Part shown: positions 40,701 through 47,290 of the stretch, piece by piece
How the letters are laid out: each line of letters begins with the position of its first letter
How positions within the stretch are numbered: position 1 is the stretch's first letter
Source: Hetaerina americana
Lineage: Eukaryota; Arthropoda; Insecta; Odonata; Calopterygidae
Direction of reading: 5' to 3'
DNA length: 64,000 nucleotides
Assembly: GCA_022747635.1 (NCBI GenBank)
Contig: JAKTNV010000011.1
Location: 16,095,975 to 16,159,974 of the forward strand
Program-made: the position numbers and the translations under genes
The notes under the pieces: generated by a model
What the model was told of the DNA's origin: nothing
Databases searched by the model: none
Seen by the model: only the letters and a program-made list of their open reading frames with translations

Positions 40701-41743
40701 ATAAATTGAGTTTAGACCTAATAAGATGAAGCCAGCTCATAGGAACAAACGGAAGAACATTAAGTACTAAAAATAAATATAATTACAGAAAAAAAATATT
40801 CCAGTAGCATAGAACAATTTCTTGAACTCAGAATCAAGCATGGACAAATGAGATTTTGTAAATCACAAAGGAACATGTGGGCATTGATAAAAAGTAGTGG
40901 GTAATCATTACGCCTCACATTTAAGAACCTCAGTTCAGCAACATATGCAACATCTTAGGCAACATTGAAAATTATATAATTTGAATAATAAATAAAAAAT
41001 AGATTATATATAAAAAATTATAGTTTTACTTCACTCACTTTATAATCCAATGACAACTTTGCACCTGAGTGGCTTGAGCCAGGACTGCTAGTGGATGGCT
41101 CACTTGACGCAAAGGAAGAATTTCCTTCATTTGAAGTAAATACTGCACTGGTATCTTGGACTACCTCAGCTGCATCTTTGGGTGACTTACTAACAGCATC
41201 ATCCTTTACATGTTTCTGAACACCGCTACCACTAGGGCACCCTCCTGTTCTCGAGTCACCCTCCCCTAGTGACCCTAGGCTCTCCTTATGTTCAGTGCCT
41301 TGCTGTTTGACAGAGTTGCCTTCACCTTCTGCATCTCCGTCACCTTTGGCATCATTACCAAAAGTTTTACCCTCACTGAGATTACACGAAGTCTCCATCG
41401 CACTAATTCCATCCTCCTCACCACCAGGCATATGGCCCTCCGCTTTGTCTGCAGCCGAGCTGCTCCCGGAGGCCACCTCAGACGTTCCACAATCCTCTGG
41501 TTTCATCGCTGGACTTTCACTCAAATCTTCGATTTTGGTATCACTGACTCCAGCTGGGGTGTTCAAACTCCTTCCAAACTCATCACAAGAGGAATCTTCC
41601 AATCCACTTCTCTTCCAATCCTCCGATGACGAAGTATCTGATGGCTGAGTGCTTGAGGATGCATGCTGACTTGGGCCTCTGTCATCGCTTTCCATGGGAC
41701 ACTCACAAGTACTACCATCTAACTCCCCAGGCTTCATTGTCAT
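1623..41743 (-). CDS. IPP: IPP-like BTB-BACK-Kelch protein (whole split gene, 13 coding exons)
   Basis: Coding exons in order on the minus strand: 41743-41039, 39948-39787, 29663-29519, 26026-25888, 18307-18142, 17868-17662, 16983-16779, 15427-15245, 14902-14627 (possible cassette), 8046-7822, 6835-6573, 4442-4317, 1727-1623. Every intron is GT-AG and all phases join. The product is 968 residues: a low-complexity N-terminus (1-235), BTB (about 258-360), BACK (about 375-500) and six Kelch blades (about 520 to the end). The final strand comes from the C-terminal EAGAVVV. BTB, BACK and blade sequences resemble vertebrate actin-binding protein IPP closely (VQELMVVADMLQ, RLYAIGGWVG, DALRSVERYSFAE). 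Human IPP is about 584 residues, so the excess is the N-terminus plus the exon at 14627-14902. Family knowledge: BTB-Kelch proteins bind actin or serve as Cullin-3 substrate adaptors. The exact role here is inferred. Other Kelch-family members fit less well. Confidence 0.93.
2310..2740 (+). repeat. non-LTR retrotransposon fragment (Jockey-like RT C-terminal part)
   Basis: Plus-strand reading gives FLGINIDSRLSWDSHI and, further on, LYNKLPSEINN. Both are characteristic of the C-terminal reverse-transcriptase region of arthropod Jockey-like LINEs. Stops and frame changes show it is dead. It lies in an IPP intron. Confidence 0.65.
3403..3696 (-). repeat. tRNA-derived SINE, family A, copy 1
   Basis: On the minus strand an A-box-like TGGTGCAGTGGCTAAC (near 3673-3688) and a B box GGTTCAAATCC (3635-3645) form the tRNA head. 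A body of about 190 bases follows, shared with copies at 27531-27825 and 49893-50085. Confidence 0.8.
4317..4442 (-). CDS. IPP: IPP exon: Kelch blade 6, first half
   Basis: Encodes NKWYEVAPL, completing blade 5, then VVALDGRLYAIGG of blade 6. Acceptor ATTACAG, donor GTAAGA, 42 codons, phase 0-0. Confidence 0.96.
5506..5662. repeat. foldback repeat with ATCATCAGG centre, copy 1
   Basis: 71-base inverted arms (5506-5576 and 5592-5662) pair with about three mismatches around a 15-base centre. The flank after the right arm (TTCCACAAAGTGAAGCC) is shared, on one strand or the other, with the foldbacks near 24885, 31690 and 47588, so this is a dispersed family. It lies in an IPP intron. Confidence 0.85.
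6573..6835 (-). CDS. IPP: IPP exon: Kelch blades 4-5
   Basis: Opens with GLIYVLGG (blade 4) and later carries LAPMRTPR and SLYAVGG with DALRSVERYSFAE (blade 5), all in one open frame. Between them about 35 residues (CTRHRR to SEPVR) lack the usual VExYDP-W pattern. Acceptor TTCTTTAG, donor GTATGA, phases 1 to 0. Confidence 0.92.
7822..8046 (-). CDS. IPP: IPP exon: Kelch blades 2-3
   Basis: Encodes LDPIRWMRVSS (end of blade 2), then CAGRLYAIGGWVG and VESYDPIADEW (blade 3). The GWVG signature is shared with vertebrate IPP. Acceptor GCATTAG, donor GTTAGT, phases 1 to 1. Confidence 0.96.
8047..9906. other. IPP intron stretch, nothing recognised
   Basis: AT-rich intron sequence after the exon ending at 8046. 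No exon, RNA gene or clear repeat could be supported. Confidence 0.6.
9907..10302 (+). repeat. tRNA-like SINE remnant between direct repeats
   Basis: A segment at about 10150-10215 has an A-box-like TTAACTGGCTAAAGCACTC and B-box-like GGGTTCCAATCCC. Diverged direct repeats (9907-9981 and 10236-10299, sharing GTTTCTTGGAATTT) flank it, suggesting a composite or tandem SINE. Confidence 0.5.
10709..12037 (+). mobile_element. mariner element with 150-bp terminal inverted repeats
   Basis: TA duplications (10707-10708 and 12038-12039) flank a 1329-base element. Its first and last 150 bases (10709-10858 and 11888-12037) are inverted copies with a single mismatch seen, far longer than the roughly 30 bases typical of mariners. 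It encodes a nearly complete transposase on the plus strand. The high arm identity points to a recent insertion or recent arm duplication. It sits in an IPP intron between diverged direct repeats (about 10313-10402 and 12130-12228). Confidence 0.93.
10914..12028 (+). pseudogene. mariner transposase, frameshifted and C-terminally cut
   Basis: Starts at ATG 10914 (MDLNLQQRTCIKFC). HTH regions precede TGEETWVYEYD, where mariners have D in TGDE (first catalytic Asp changed to Glu), then HHDNAPSHS (second Asp). A one-base deletion near 11726 shifts the frame. The third Asp, in LAPCDFFLF, lies in the other frame and is 34 residues after the second once the shift is allowed for (DD34D). Reading then runs into the 3' inverted arm after about PKTDRNF, losing the conserved C-terminal tail. 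Probably inactive. Confidence 0.9.
12040..14626. other. IPP intron stretch, little recognised
   Basis: Apart from the partner of the direct repeat near 12130-12228, no coding signal or known repeat is evident. Confidence 0.55.
14627..14902 (-). CDS. IPP: IPP exon: Gly/Asp/Glu-rich cassette inside Kelch blade 2
   Basis: A strong acceptor (TTTTCCCTTTCAG) opens a 276-base reading frame with no stop, closed by a GTGGGT donor. Both ends are phase 1, so the exon can be kept or skipped without changing frame. It encodes a highly acidic, Gly-rich stretch with short Lys/Arg patches that sits between strands c and d of blade 2. Local G+C is far above the surrounding introns. It is absent from vertebrate IPP. 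Whether it is constitutive, alternative or unused cannot be told from sequence alone. Confidence 0.65.
15245..15427 (-). CDS. IPP: IPP exon: Kelch blade 2, first half
   Basis: Encodes GVAAMGGIIYVVGG and NVEALD, matching blade 2 of IPP. Acceptor ATTTTCAG. The exon reads past the usual strand-c end through a short Cys/Leu stretch to a weak donor, GTCAGT (C at +3), in phase 1. The donor choice is the least secure splice call in this gene. It rests on phase agreement with both possible next exons. Confidence 0.82.
15860..16290 (+). repeat. non-LTR retrotransposon fragment (Jockey-like, C-terminal part)
   Basis: Plus-strand frames read SLAYGVAFYGNSS, then after a frameshift KPLFKELCL, and later IYNELPMNIKN. 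This is the same C-terminal RT pattern as at 2310-2740. Broken by stops; intronic in IPP. Confidence 0.7.
16779..16983 (-). CDS. IPP: IPP exon: Kelch blade 1
   Basis: Contains RIVVLGG (blade strand b with the diglycine) and VEVFDVFHKEW (strands c-d). Acceptor TTGAAG, donor GTAAGT, phases 0 to 1. The loop between the strands is long and Ser/Pro-rich. Confidence 0.92.
17200..17400 (+). repeat. LINE 3'-end fragment
   Basis: Encodes EAFEMLVQRRMEKLRQTE and KVGEERKFLEEV, matching the C-terminal tail of the endonuclease/RT protein whose other remnants lie near 35035, 48265 and 52545. It lies in an IPP intron. Confidence 0.55.
17662..17868 (-). CDS. IPP: IPP exon: end of BACK, linker
   Basis: 69 codons, phase 0-0, beginning VFESAVRWLFHD and containing REHVFEVLRHVRLGLL, which is the conserved VxxAxxxWxxxDxxxR BACK pattern. 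Acceptor CCAAG, donor GTTAGT. Confidence 0.95.
18142..18307 (-). CDS. IPP: IPP exon: BACK domain
   Basis: Encodes the BACK helices with KGEEFLDLPLNILTFFLSSE, as in BTB-Kelch proteins (GEEFLxL pattern). Acceptor CATAG, donor GTAACA, phases 2 to 0. The intron upstream is about 7.6 kb and holds a decayed mariner. Confidence 0.95.
18308..20560. other. IPP intron stretch, nothing recognised
   Basis: AT-rich, with only short random open frames. Confidence 0.6.
20564..21793 (+). mobile_element. ancient decayed mariner
   Basis: Ends pair imperfectly (CTTGGGTCACTCAATAATTCC at left; the complement of CTTGGGTCGTTCAACAATAA at right). Inside, plus-strand pieces read ISKGSVFSILQENLGVKN, HQLSTEIKKK, FHQDNARVH and PPSGFFLF, a mariner transposase broken by many stops and shifts. 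It differs from the other mariners here and is the most decayed. Confidence 0.8.
21865..22070. repeat. diverged short repeat, copy 1 of a pair
   Basis: Shares ACTAAGCCCTGT, GTGAAATT and the following layout with 56345-56480. Likely two copies of an old SINE-like repeat. No clear promoter boxes survive in this copy. Confidence 0.4.
22150..22500 (+). repeat. LINE C-terminal fragment
   Basis: Plus-strand pieces (KKLEAAEMEFW; RRPKDRKKKGRP-type) resemble the tail of arthropod LINE proteins. Stops are frequent. Confidence 0.5.
22501..24850. other. IPP intron stretch, nothing firm
   Basis: AT-rich. The open frames around 22851-23063 and 23365-23613 have no Kelch, BTB or transposase character and no supporting splice sites. 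Confidence 0.5.
24885..25028. repeat. foldback repeat, copy 2
   Basis: 71-base arms (24885-24955 and 24958-25028) with scattered mismatches. The core reads GATGCTGTGCAGCATC followed by GAAAC on the minus strand. The flank AACTTTGTGGAATTCC is the family flank. Confidence 0.8.
25409..25545. mobile_element. probable mariner-derived MITE
   Basis: Ends carry inverted AAAAATAACCAGAA / TTCTGGTTACTTTT preceded by a TGAGGGTGCACCC-type tip, about 130 bases apart, with TA at the edge. No coding content. Confidence 0.5.
25888..26026 (-). CDS. IPP: IPP exon: end of BTB and start of BACK
   Basis: This exon encodes the stretch containing VQELMVVADMLQMGDVIDGC and DPANALGIF, nearly colinear with human IPP at the BTB/BACK boundary. 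Acceptor TTTTAG, donor GTTGGT, phases 1 to 2. Confidence 0.95.
26027..27425. other. IPP intron stretch, nothing recognised
   Basis: No exon or repeat could be supported. Confidence 0.55.
27430..27529. mobile_element. 100-bp TA-flanked MITE (mariner-type tips)
   Basis: TA at 27428-27429 and 27530-27531. The 28-base tips (CGAGGATGGTCTGAAAAGTT... and its diverged inverse CAAGGGTGGTCATAAAAGTT...) match at most positions. The 44-base middle cannot code. It directly abuts a SINE. Confidence 0.75.
27531..27825 (-). repeat. tRNA-derived SINE, family A, copy 2
   Basis: The B box GGTTCAAATCC (27762-27772) is intact. The A-box region is weaker than in copy 1. The body matches the copies at 3403 and 49893 throughout. 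Confidence 0.8.
28067..28172. repeat. perfect 43-bp inverted repeat
   Basis: Arms 28067-28109 and 28130-28172 are exact inverses around a 20-base spacer that itself repeats CCACACAAAATT-type units. It does not share the core of the other foldbacks. Confidence 0.9.
28173..29518. other. IPP intron stretch, nothing recognised
   Basis: No coding or repeat signal seen. Confidence 0.55.
29519..29663 (-). CDS. IPP: IPP exon: BTB core
   Basis: Acceptor TTTGCAG, donor GTAAGA. The exon begins AHRSVLVAACSYFRAMF and ends MLQFIYTG, the classic BTB core. The usual SPYF is SYF here, preceded by Cys. It starts in phase 0 and ends in phase 1. The intron before it is about 9.8 kb and carries two mariners. 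Confidence 0.95.
29664..30955. other. IPP intron stretch, nothing recognised
   Basis: AT-rich, no supported feature. Confidence 0.55.
30960..31095 (+). repeat. SINE body, family C, copy 1
   Basis: Shares GCTTCACC, GGATCTTCC-type and AGGAAAAGGAACGGG-type blocks in the same order with 55070-55240. The tRNA head is eroded here. Confidence 0.6.
31690..31985. repeat. foldback repeat with C-rich spacer, copy 3
   Basis: Left arm about 31690-31774, right arm about 31902-31985. Both carry the family arms (ACTAGTTTCAATG, GTATTTTTCCA) and flank. Unlike the other copies, the arms are separated by about 127 bases including a pyrimidine/C-rich tract. Confidence 0.75.
32020..33295. other. IPP intron stretch, nothing recognised
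   Basis: No supported feature before the AT microsatellite. Confidence 0.5.
33297..33313. repeat. AT dinucleotide microsatellite
   Basis: Run of TA repeats just before a mariner insertion site. Confidence 0.8.
33320..34627 (+). mobile_element. mariner, transposase interrupted by stops
   Basis: TA-flanked (33318-33319 and 34628-34629). Tips CAAGGTGTAATCAAAAAAGA and the inverse of CAAGGCTTGATCAAAAAAAG. The transposase frame starts at ATG 33505 and reads VKFCFKLGKSATETF, then TIVTGDET, with in-frame stops at 33541 (TGA), 33982 (TAG, at the expected Trp) and later. The second-Asp region is scrambled. This lineage is widespread in arthropods (irritans-like by pattern). Inactive. Confidence 0.9.
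35035..35430 (-). repeat. LINE 3'-end fragment
   Basis: The minus strand encodes MWLWRMMERVKWTEWI and LGMVGEERDLLGDILRRR, the C-terminal domain of a LINE protein. It ends at the shared 3' tip (CTCCCAGTTAAGGTAGG on the plus strand). A SINE is inserted next to it. Confidence 0.7.
35439..35657 (+). repeat. tRNA-derived SINE, family B
   Basis: A box TGGTGGCGCGGGGTAATG and B box GGTTCGATTCC (in GTGGGTTCGATTCCCGCC) head a body of about 150 bases. The tail is AAAT/AATA repeats. It looks younger than the other SINEs, with perfect promoter boxes. It is not a tRNA gene because no acceptor stem closes it. Confidence 0.85.
36030..36250 (-). repeat. LINE 3'-end fragment
   Basis: Has the 3' tip TCTACCAGTTAAGGTAGG next to an ATT microsatellite, then the pyrimidine-rich complement of the C-terminal coding tail (CTGTCCAACATCC). 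Confidence 0.6.
36763..36782. repeat. CTTT microsatellite
   Basis: Short tandem run of TTTC units. Confidence 0.8.
37132..38403 (-). mobile_element. mariner of a second lineage, minus strand, degenerate
   Basis: TA-flanked (37130-37131 and 38404-38405), tips CGTGGGTTACTACTTATATT and CGAGGGTTGCTATTTATATT. The minus-strand transposase has an N-terminal ECIDQLTSTFGDEAPS pattern, RPKSVVVPENIDAV, WIPHNLIKAQKDAR, IPLEQRRMVNYEWY, RRDNAISH and PPYNPDLAANDFFLF, with frameshifts and stops. The tip sequence and PPYxPDLAxNDFFLF pattern separate it from the elements at 10709, 33320 and 51174. Confidence 0.88.
38760..39120 (-). repeat. LINE C-terminal fragment
   Basis: The pyrimidine-rich plus strand (CTGTCCAGCATGC, CATGCATTTTTCCGG) parallels the tails at 35035 and 48265. 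It is more diverged. Confidence 0.5.
39121..39786. other. IPP intron stretch, nothing recognised
   Basis: No supported feature. Confidence 0.5.
39787..39948 (-). CDS. IPP: IPP exon: start of BTB domain
   Basis: This 54-codon phase 0-0 exon carries a basic linker and the first BTB helix and strand (HSDKVMRNLDQMRRENLLCD, then VELEAAGGKVFK). The donor is GTTAGT and the acceptor TTAAG follows a pyrimidine-rich stretch. It has two adjacent Met codons that could start a shorter isoform. Confidence 0.9.
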
Positions 41744-41757
41744 CGTACTGTGACCTC
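41039..41757 (-). CDS. IPP: IPP exon with start codon: disordered N-terminal extension
   Basis: A good acceptor (pyrimidine tract, CTGCAG) precedes position 41757. The first ATG (41743) has A at -3, and a second ATG follows two codons later. The exon encodes 235 residues rich in Ser, Gly, Glu, Asp and Thr, with no predicted fold, and ends on an exact codon boundary at a GTGAGT donor (41038). It joins in phase 0 to the BTB exon. The upstream 14 bases are leader, so at least one 5' non-coding exon must lie above 41757. An alternative start in the next exon (MMSIRR) would give a conventional-length IPP. Confidence 0.8.
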
Positions 41758-43200
41758 CTGCAGGGCAGTGTTTGAGATGAGAGACTCCATACACGAAAAC
41801 AAAATAATTTATGTTATGCAAGGTTAAAATGTCACTTCAGAGTTACCCTGCTAAAGAGTATGCATGCATAAATGAGGCAATACTGATAATCGATGCAATC
41901 TGCTGCCAAGGCAAATTAATATAAAAAGGATAAAAATAAAATAAAGATTTTCATGAAATTTATGTCCTGCTTGTATGTTTTGAGTACTGAAAACAAGCAC
42001 CTTTATATAATTCAATTATTTCAGATACGACATCAAGGACGTGGATGAAAGATAAATAGGGTCCAATGTACGGCGCGTACTAACTAAAATACCGAGGGAT
42101 ACCCTTTTATTTCCGGAGGCATTAATGCTGACTGAGCTAACGGTTAAAAAGATAGTAGTCTGAATAATATTTCTCGCAATTAGAAAATATTATCTCTAAT
42201 ACTAAAATTTATTTTTAGACAAAATCAACTGCTCGATTAATAATGTTGGTATGTATGTATAATGAAATGCATTCACCTGCTGATTATTTTAAACCTTGAA
42301 AACTCGATAAATATACTCACATATTGTAGCGAACATAGTATCGCACGTTGCAAATATACTATTTGTTGACAACGCGTCGCATAATAGGAAATATTAAACA
42401 AACAACTTGAGCCTGATACAACTTTGCGGTAAAATATCCAAACAACTTAGATACGCTTTCTTCTAAAGAAACTATTTTTGGCATTCGGTATGTTCTATGC
42501 CCCCATTTTCGTTTAATACACACAATTTATTTAACTAACTGTAAAAAACACTCGTAACTAGTTAAAAAAAATTATAATGGTATTAATTCATCCATTGGAT
42601 GAGGGTGTCTTCCTGTGCCTTTAAAATCGACGAGAGCCTAATTGGATAATTATAGCACAACTATTATACGTCCAATATTAGTGTATCTTTGATTAAGCTC
42701 AGCGTTTACCCACACCTGTCCTGACAACACTTCCTCGTAACAAATCACGATAATAATCAGTACAACTGCCACACAAACTAATTGGAGTAGACACTAATTA
42801 CGGTCCCGTTACACTATTCACTTTTCATTTTCACAACCACTACAAAAAAATGCAACTTGATGCATATATGACATTCATTAGTAATAATGATTTCTGATAC
42901 GGAACGGATACTACAATATCAAATTATTCTTTGGTGAAGGAATTTAAGAATTTTTACTCGCAGTCAGAATTTCATCGCATACAGAGTCACAGGAACATAT
43001 GTGAAACTAAATCGCACTAATCAAGCCTTGAGTGCATCCAAATATGCAACGACTTTGCCTCGATACGGAGAATTATCAGCTACTTACACAATGCACGAGT
43101 TGGCTAAGTGTTCCAGCTTTAACTATTCATGATTCTGATTTCCTTGAAACTTCTTCAGAAATGCAAATATTACACTAAACAAAACTAAACTTGATAGAAA
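41758..43200 (-). promoter_or_regulatory. IPP 5' leader intron and probable promoter region
   Basis: The acceptor at 41757 needs an upstream non-coding exon. Candidate minus-strand donors are GTGAGT at about 42322-42317 and GTAAGT at about 43087-43082. Neither can be chosen from sequence alone. No TATA box or initiator is convincing. Confidence 0.35.
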
Positions 43201-46200
43201 CAGCTGATTCCACAATGGCCTACATGAAACAGCTGATGCGTATGCGAGGACCTCTACCAGAACGAAAAATGACTCACGTCAAAATAAATACTGTTTACGT
43301 AATGGCAGGAAACGTTACTGGAATGGACACAATTGGCTTTTTGACCCAGAAATTACTCTGGAATAGTTTAATATTTTTTTTAGTGATTAAATGGTTACTA
43401 TATTAGCAAAATATGGAAGCTTGATTATAAATTGGATAGTGAATTATTTATTTGGACAGAAATAATTTTTTTGTAACAATACAACAACTACACATTCGAG
43501 GTCACCAACCTTGGGGTGGCGTTTCAAACCAAAGCATAGATAAAAGACCAATACAAATGCTGGAAATTCGTGCATTACAAGTTCACATCGCAACGACTCA
43601 TTCCACAAAAAAATCTTTAAGGAAGGAAAAAAGTCCTAAATTTCATTTTACTTTGGCAGCTACATGAAAACGGAATTGCAGGCCGAGATGAATACCCTTC
43701 GTAAAGAGCAGCAAGCGAAGTTCATGAAATAATAATGAGCTTAGAAATGACGTATCTATGGAATTCTAGACGAGTGTGATTTCTCCAAATTGGAATGTGT
43801 ACTTATTTATCCGTAGTAATCACATGAGGAATAAGCCATTAAACAGCACACTTATCGGTTAAATTTAACATGAAATAATATGGACACCTCGATAAAAAGG
43901 ACCACCTCTTGCTGCTGAAGAGTAAGAAATAAATATTGTTCTCCGAAAGCCAAGATTTATAACAACCCCTGCAGAAAATGTGATATCCATGGTCAAAACC
44001 ATACTGCGAGATGATCGAAGACCCAGACCGATGATTTAGCCAACAAGGGTATACAAACTGAGCAAGTCAAGCACCAAGAGTTTTAAGCATGCCCACCAGA
44101 ATCGTTTCTTAATATATAGATATTCTAGGAGCCAGTTAGCTTGGTGGGTAATACTCATTCGCTAACCAGAGATTGTTCATATGGTAGCTAGGTTACTGAG
44201 ACTAAAATATAAAATATTCTTAAATGAAATCATAATTACATTGTTTCATAAATAACAGCAACATGATCCACATTCTCCAATGTTGTAAATCCAATTGATG
44301 AGTTCATGTGAATATACGTAGTATAAATACTAGCTGGAAATTGGCTACTTTCAGCAGGTCTACCCATCTTCAAGATGATTTATAAAGATATCATTCTTAA
44401 TCATAGAAAATTAATACGGAAACCTGCCACAGCCACTGGGATGTAGTACACAATATTCATGCTGTAGAAGGCTATACTTTCAGCTAGATTTTAGCAGGAT
44501 CTTATATCCTACTACATTATTGGAGGAACTTGATAAACATAGCATGATCCAGCTGGGTGTAACACTATCACTATGACCATGTAATTCCTCCCGAAGAGTA
44601 TGCTTTCTGTTGGATTTTAGGAGGAATTTCCTTTAAGTCTTGCTGGATCCTGCTGTCTAGCTAGACCTTGAACCATCAAAAGAACTTCATAACTTAAATT
44701 CTACTACACTAGGCATTCCAAAAATGATGGGAAACAAGTTTTATTTTCTTTGACACATAGAACTATGAAGCCAAAAATTATCATCATCACATACTTCCCA
44801 AAGCTATCCCTACCTTAGAATTCAAGGTAGGTGGGGGAAAAACAATTTCAGCCTTCCTTAAAAATATGGCTACTTACTGTATCAGATCTCATATACCCCA
44901 GACATTAGAGATATTTAGGACCTGATGCAAAGTGAATGAAACCACAGCTTTATGAGGACAACTTAATAAAAAATAAGTGTTTACCTAATGGATGGCCCCT
45001 GTAAAAATTATTGGGATGCCCTTTGAAGCAGTAATAGAATATTTAGTTTCACAATAACATATAGGGATAGTTATGCCCATTTCCCCCGCCACATGCCCTT
45101 ACGGTGGCTTGCAGGGTATTATGTAGATGTAATCAATATCACCCATAGGCAAAGTCATCAATACCAATCTCTTTAGGTCATCTGGAGGTAGTAACCAAAG
45201 TATTTCATTTCAGAACAGAAAAATAAAATGCTTCATTTTTTTTAATTTCATTTAAATTTATGGTAACAATAACCCACAGCAGTTTTATTCAAGGTTGATA
45301 TTTGATGGACCTAATAACTAAGTAGTGATTCCCTTCCAAGTGTTGCATAGCATTACACTAATCACCCTACTAACAATTTGCGAACCATTTCATGGCTTCA
45401 TATAAGTTTTATAATTAAACCATTTTAAAGCTTCAGCCAACTCAATTCAAGCCATTCAAATTACTGATTTCCCCCCCACCCTTCCTTAACAATACTTCAT
45501 ATTCTCTTACTGCCGAAAAACATACCATTGCCTACTAATATCTAGGATTCATTTTTCATTCCTTTATTAAATTTCTCTTTCCCCAGCATTTCATTTGTTT
45601 TTCATGCCAACTATTTTAGTTATTCCATGTTTTCTTCACAGCCAAATCTCAAAAGGCACTCATTTGAATGTATCATCTTTTTCATTCAACAAGGTTCTGA
45701 TACATACATACAAACTATACCCCAAATGAAATCTTTCTTTTCTATCTTCACTAATGATCCCTGTCATCAACATCCTCTCCTATGCAGTTCTCTTAATGGC
45801 TTAACCCATTTGAAGCAATTGTCTTCGTTCATCAAAAGCATTTCTTTAATATGCATATGGATTCACCCAATTTAACCTATACCCTTACCATACTGTATTT
45901 ACCAAATAGTTAGCAAAATAAACTGGAAATCTCTCTTGAAGAACCTCAAAGTCCTTTGATTTCAATGAAATTAAAGGAATGGAAATTTTTATAATAACAA
46001 TAATTTGTACAAGAAAATGAGGGAGAGCAAAAACTGCCATGTCTTGGATTCTGCCACAAAAATCACTAAAATGAAAATTTTCAAACAAAAATAAACTCCT
46101 GAAAAAATGTAGGCAAATGAAAAAAAGTACATATTCATCATCCAAATGCAATATCATACTATCAATCGATGAACTTTTAGACAAATCATTGACATCTGCA

Positions 46201-46990
46201 ATTGGAACAATAGAGGTCCAAAAATTTTTTCCTGTGGCACTCTAACATCTATTAAGTAGCTAGTCAAGATTTTGTTGTCTCCAACACCTACAGAGAGCAC
46301 CATATGTTTTCAAGTATGGCCATAACCATTTATCACAAATGTCCTTGATTTGATTATATTCTCATTTCACAAGAAGAATTTTACGGTCTGGTGTACCAAA
46401 TGCCAATTGAGATATCATGAACAGCACTCATGTAAAGCTCTAGGAATACATTATTTTTCTGAAAAAACTTGCAAGAGCATCATTGGTACCTTTTTCTTTC
46501 TTTAATTTCATATCTTTCCATGTATAAGCTTTTATTTTTACTTATATAATACATAAGCTTACCTCTCATCAGAGTTCCATATATTCTAAACAAGTTATAC
46601 AATTAAAAAACTAATTTCTTATATCGTCCTTATCACTGAGAATGGGATTTTCTGATTGCGTCCAGTGGAAACTTCTAGACTTGGGATCCTCCAGGTTGTA
46701 GCCACATATTCTACCCACTGAAAAGGGCTGGAATCTACATACTGCCATTATGCGACACCTAATTACTAGAACTTATTCACTACTTAATGGAAGGATTAAG
46801 CAAATACCTTCTTTTGATACTCTTCATTCAAATTTAGAGAAGCCCACTCCAGATAGTTGAAACTAGGCATACGCATTGGAAATCTTCCAAACATCAGAGT
46901 TATTGAAGATTAAATAGGCAGTAGAGATGGCATAAGCATCTGCAAGCAAGCAAGCGATGGGAGAATGTAAATCAGGGTTAATTTTATAAA
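43201..46990. other. intergenic region between PARL and IPP
   Basis: No supported gene. A segment near 43930-44050 faintly resembles a transposase remnant but is too decayed to call. Confidence 0.5.
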
Positions 46991-46991
46991 A

Positions 46992-46997
46992 TTTATT
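46992..46997 (-). promoter_or_regulatory. candidate PARL poly(A) signal
   Basis: AATAAA on the minus strand about 200 bases after the PARL stop codon. Confidence 0.45.
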
Positions 46998-47199
46998 ATT
47001 CATAACAAAGAATATCATAATAAAACTATGCATGTTTAATGCATGCATTTTGAATCTCATTTTTTTAACTTCAATGAGAATTTTAACAATGACTTTAAAT
47101 GGCCTTCATCAAAGGGTGGCTTCAATTCGTCCAGGCTGGCAACACACAAGTCACTAGACAAAACACATGTCGATGCAATAAAAGGAGTTCATTCAATAC

Positions 47200-47290
47200 T
47201 CAGTCAGGTGTTCCACGAATATCATGCCACCACCTCACCAGGGGCTCCCTCTTTTTCCACACATATTCATTTCCCCACATTGCCCAAGAA
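47200..47290 (-). CDS. PARL: PARL exon 9: C-terminus and stop
   Basis: After acceptor CTATTTCAG it encodes [20 protein letters not shown], then WHDIR, and stops at TGA. Human PARL ends with the equivalent REPLVKIWHEIR region. Confidence 0.95.

Noticed and set aside
41288..41648. Plus-strand open frames of 113-117 residues
   Set aside because: Antisense shadows of the IPP N-terminal exon; no domain and no splice context.
43930..44060. Possible transposase remnant
   Set aside because: Only a weak resemblance to a mariner N-terminal region, with no terminal repeats and no second motif.
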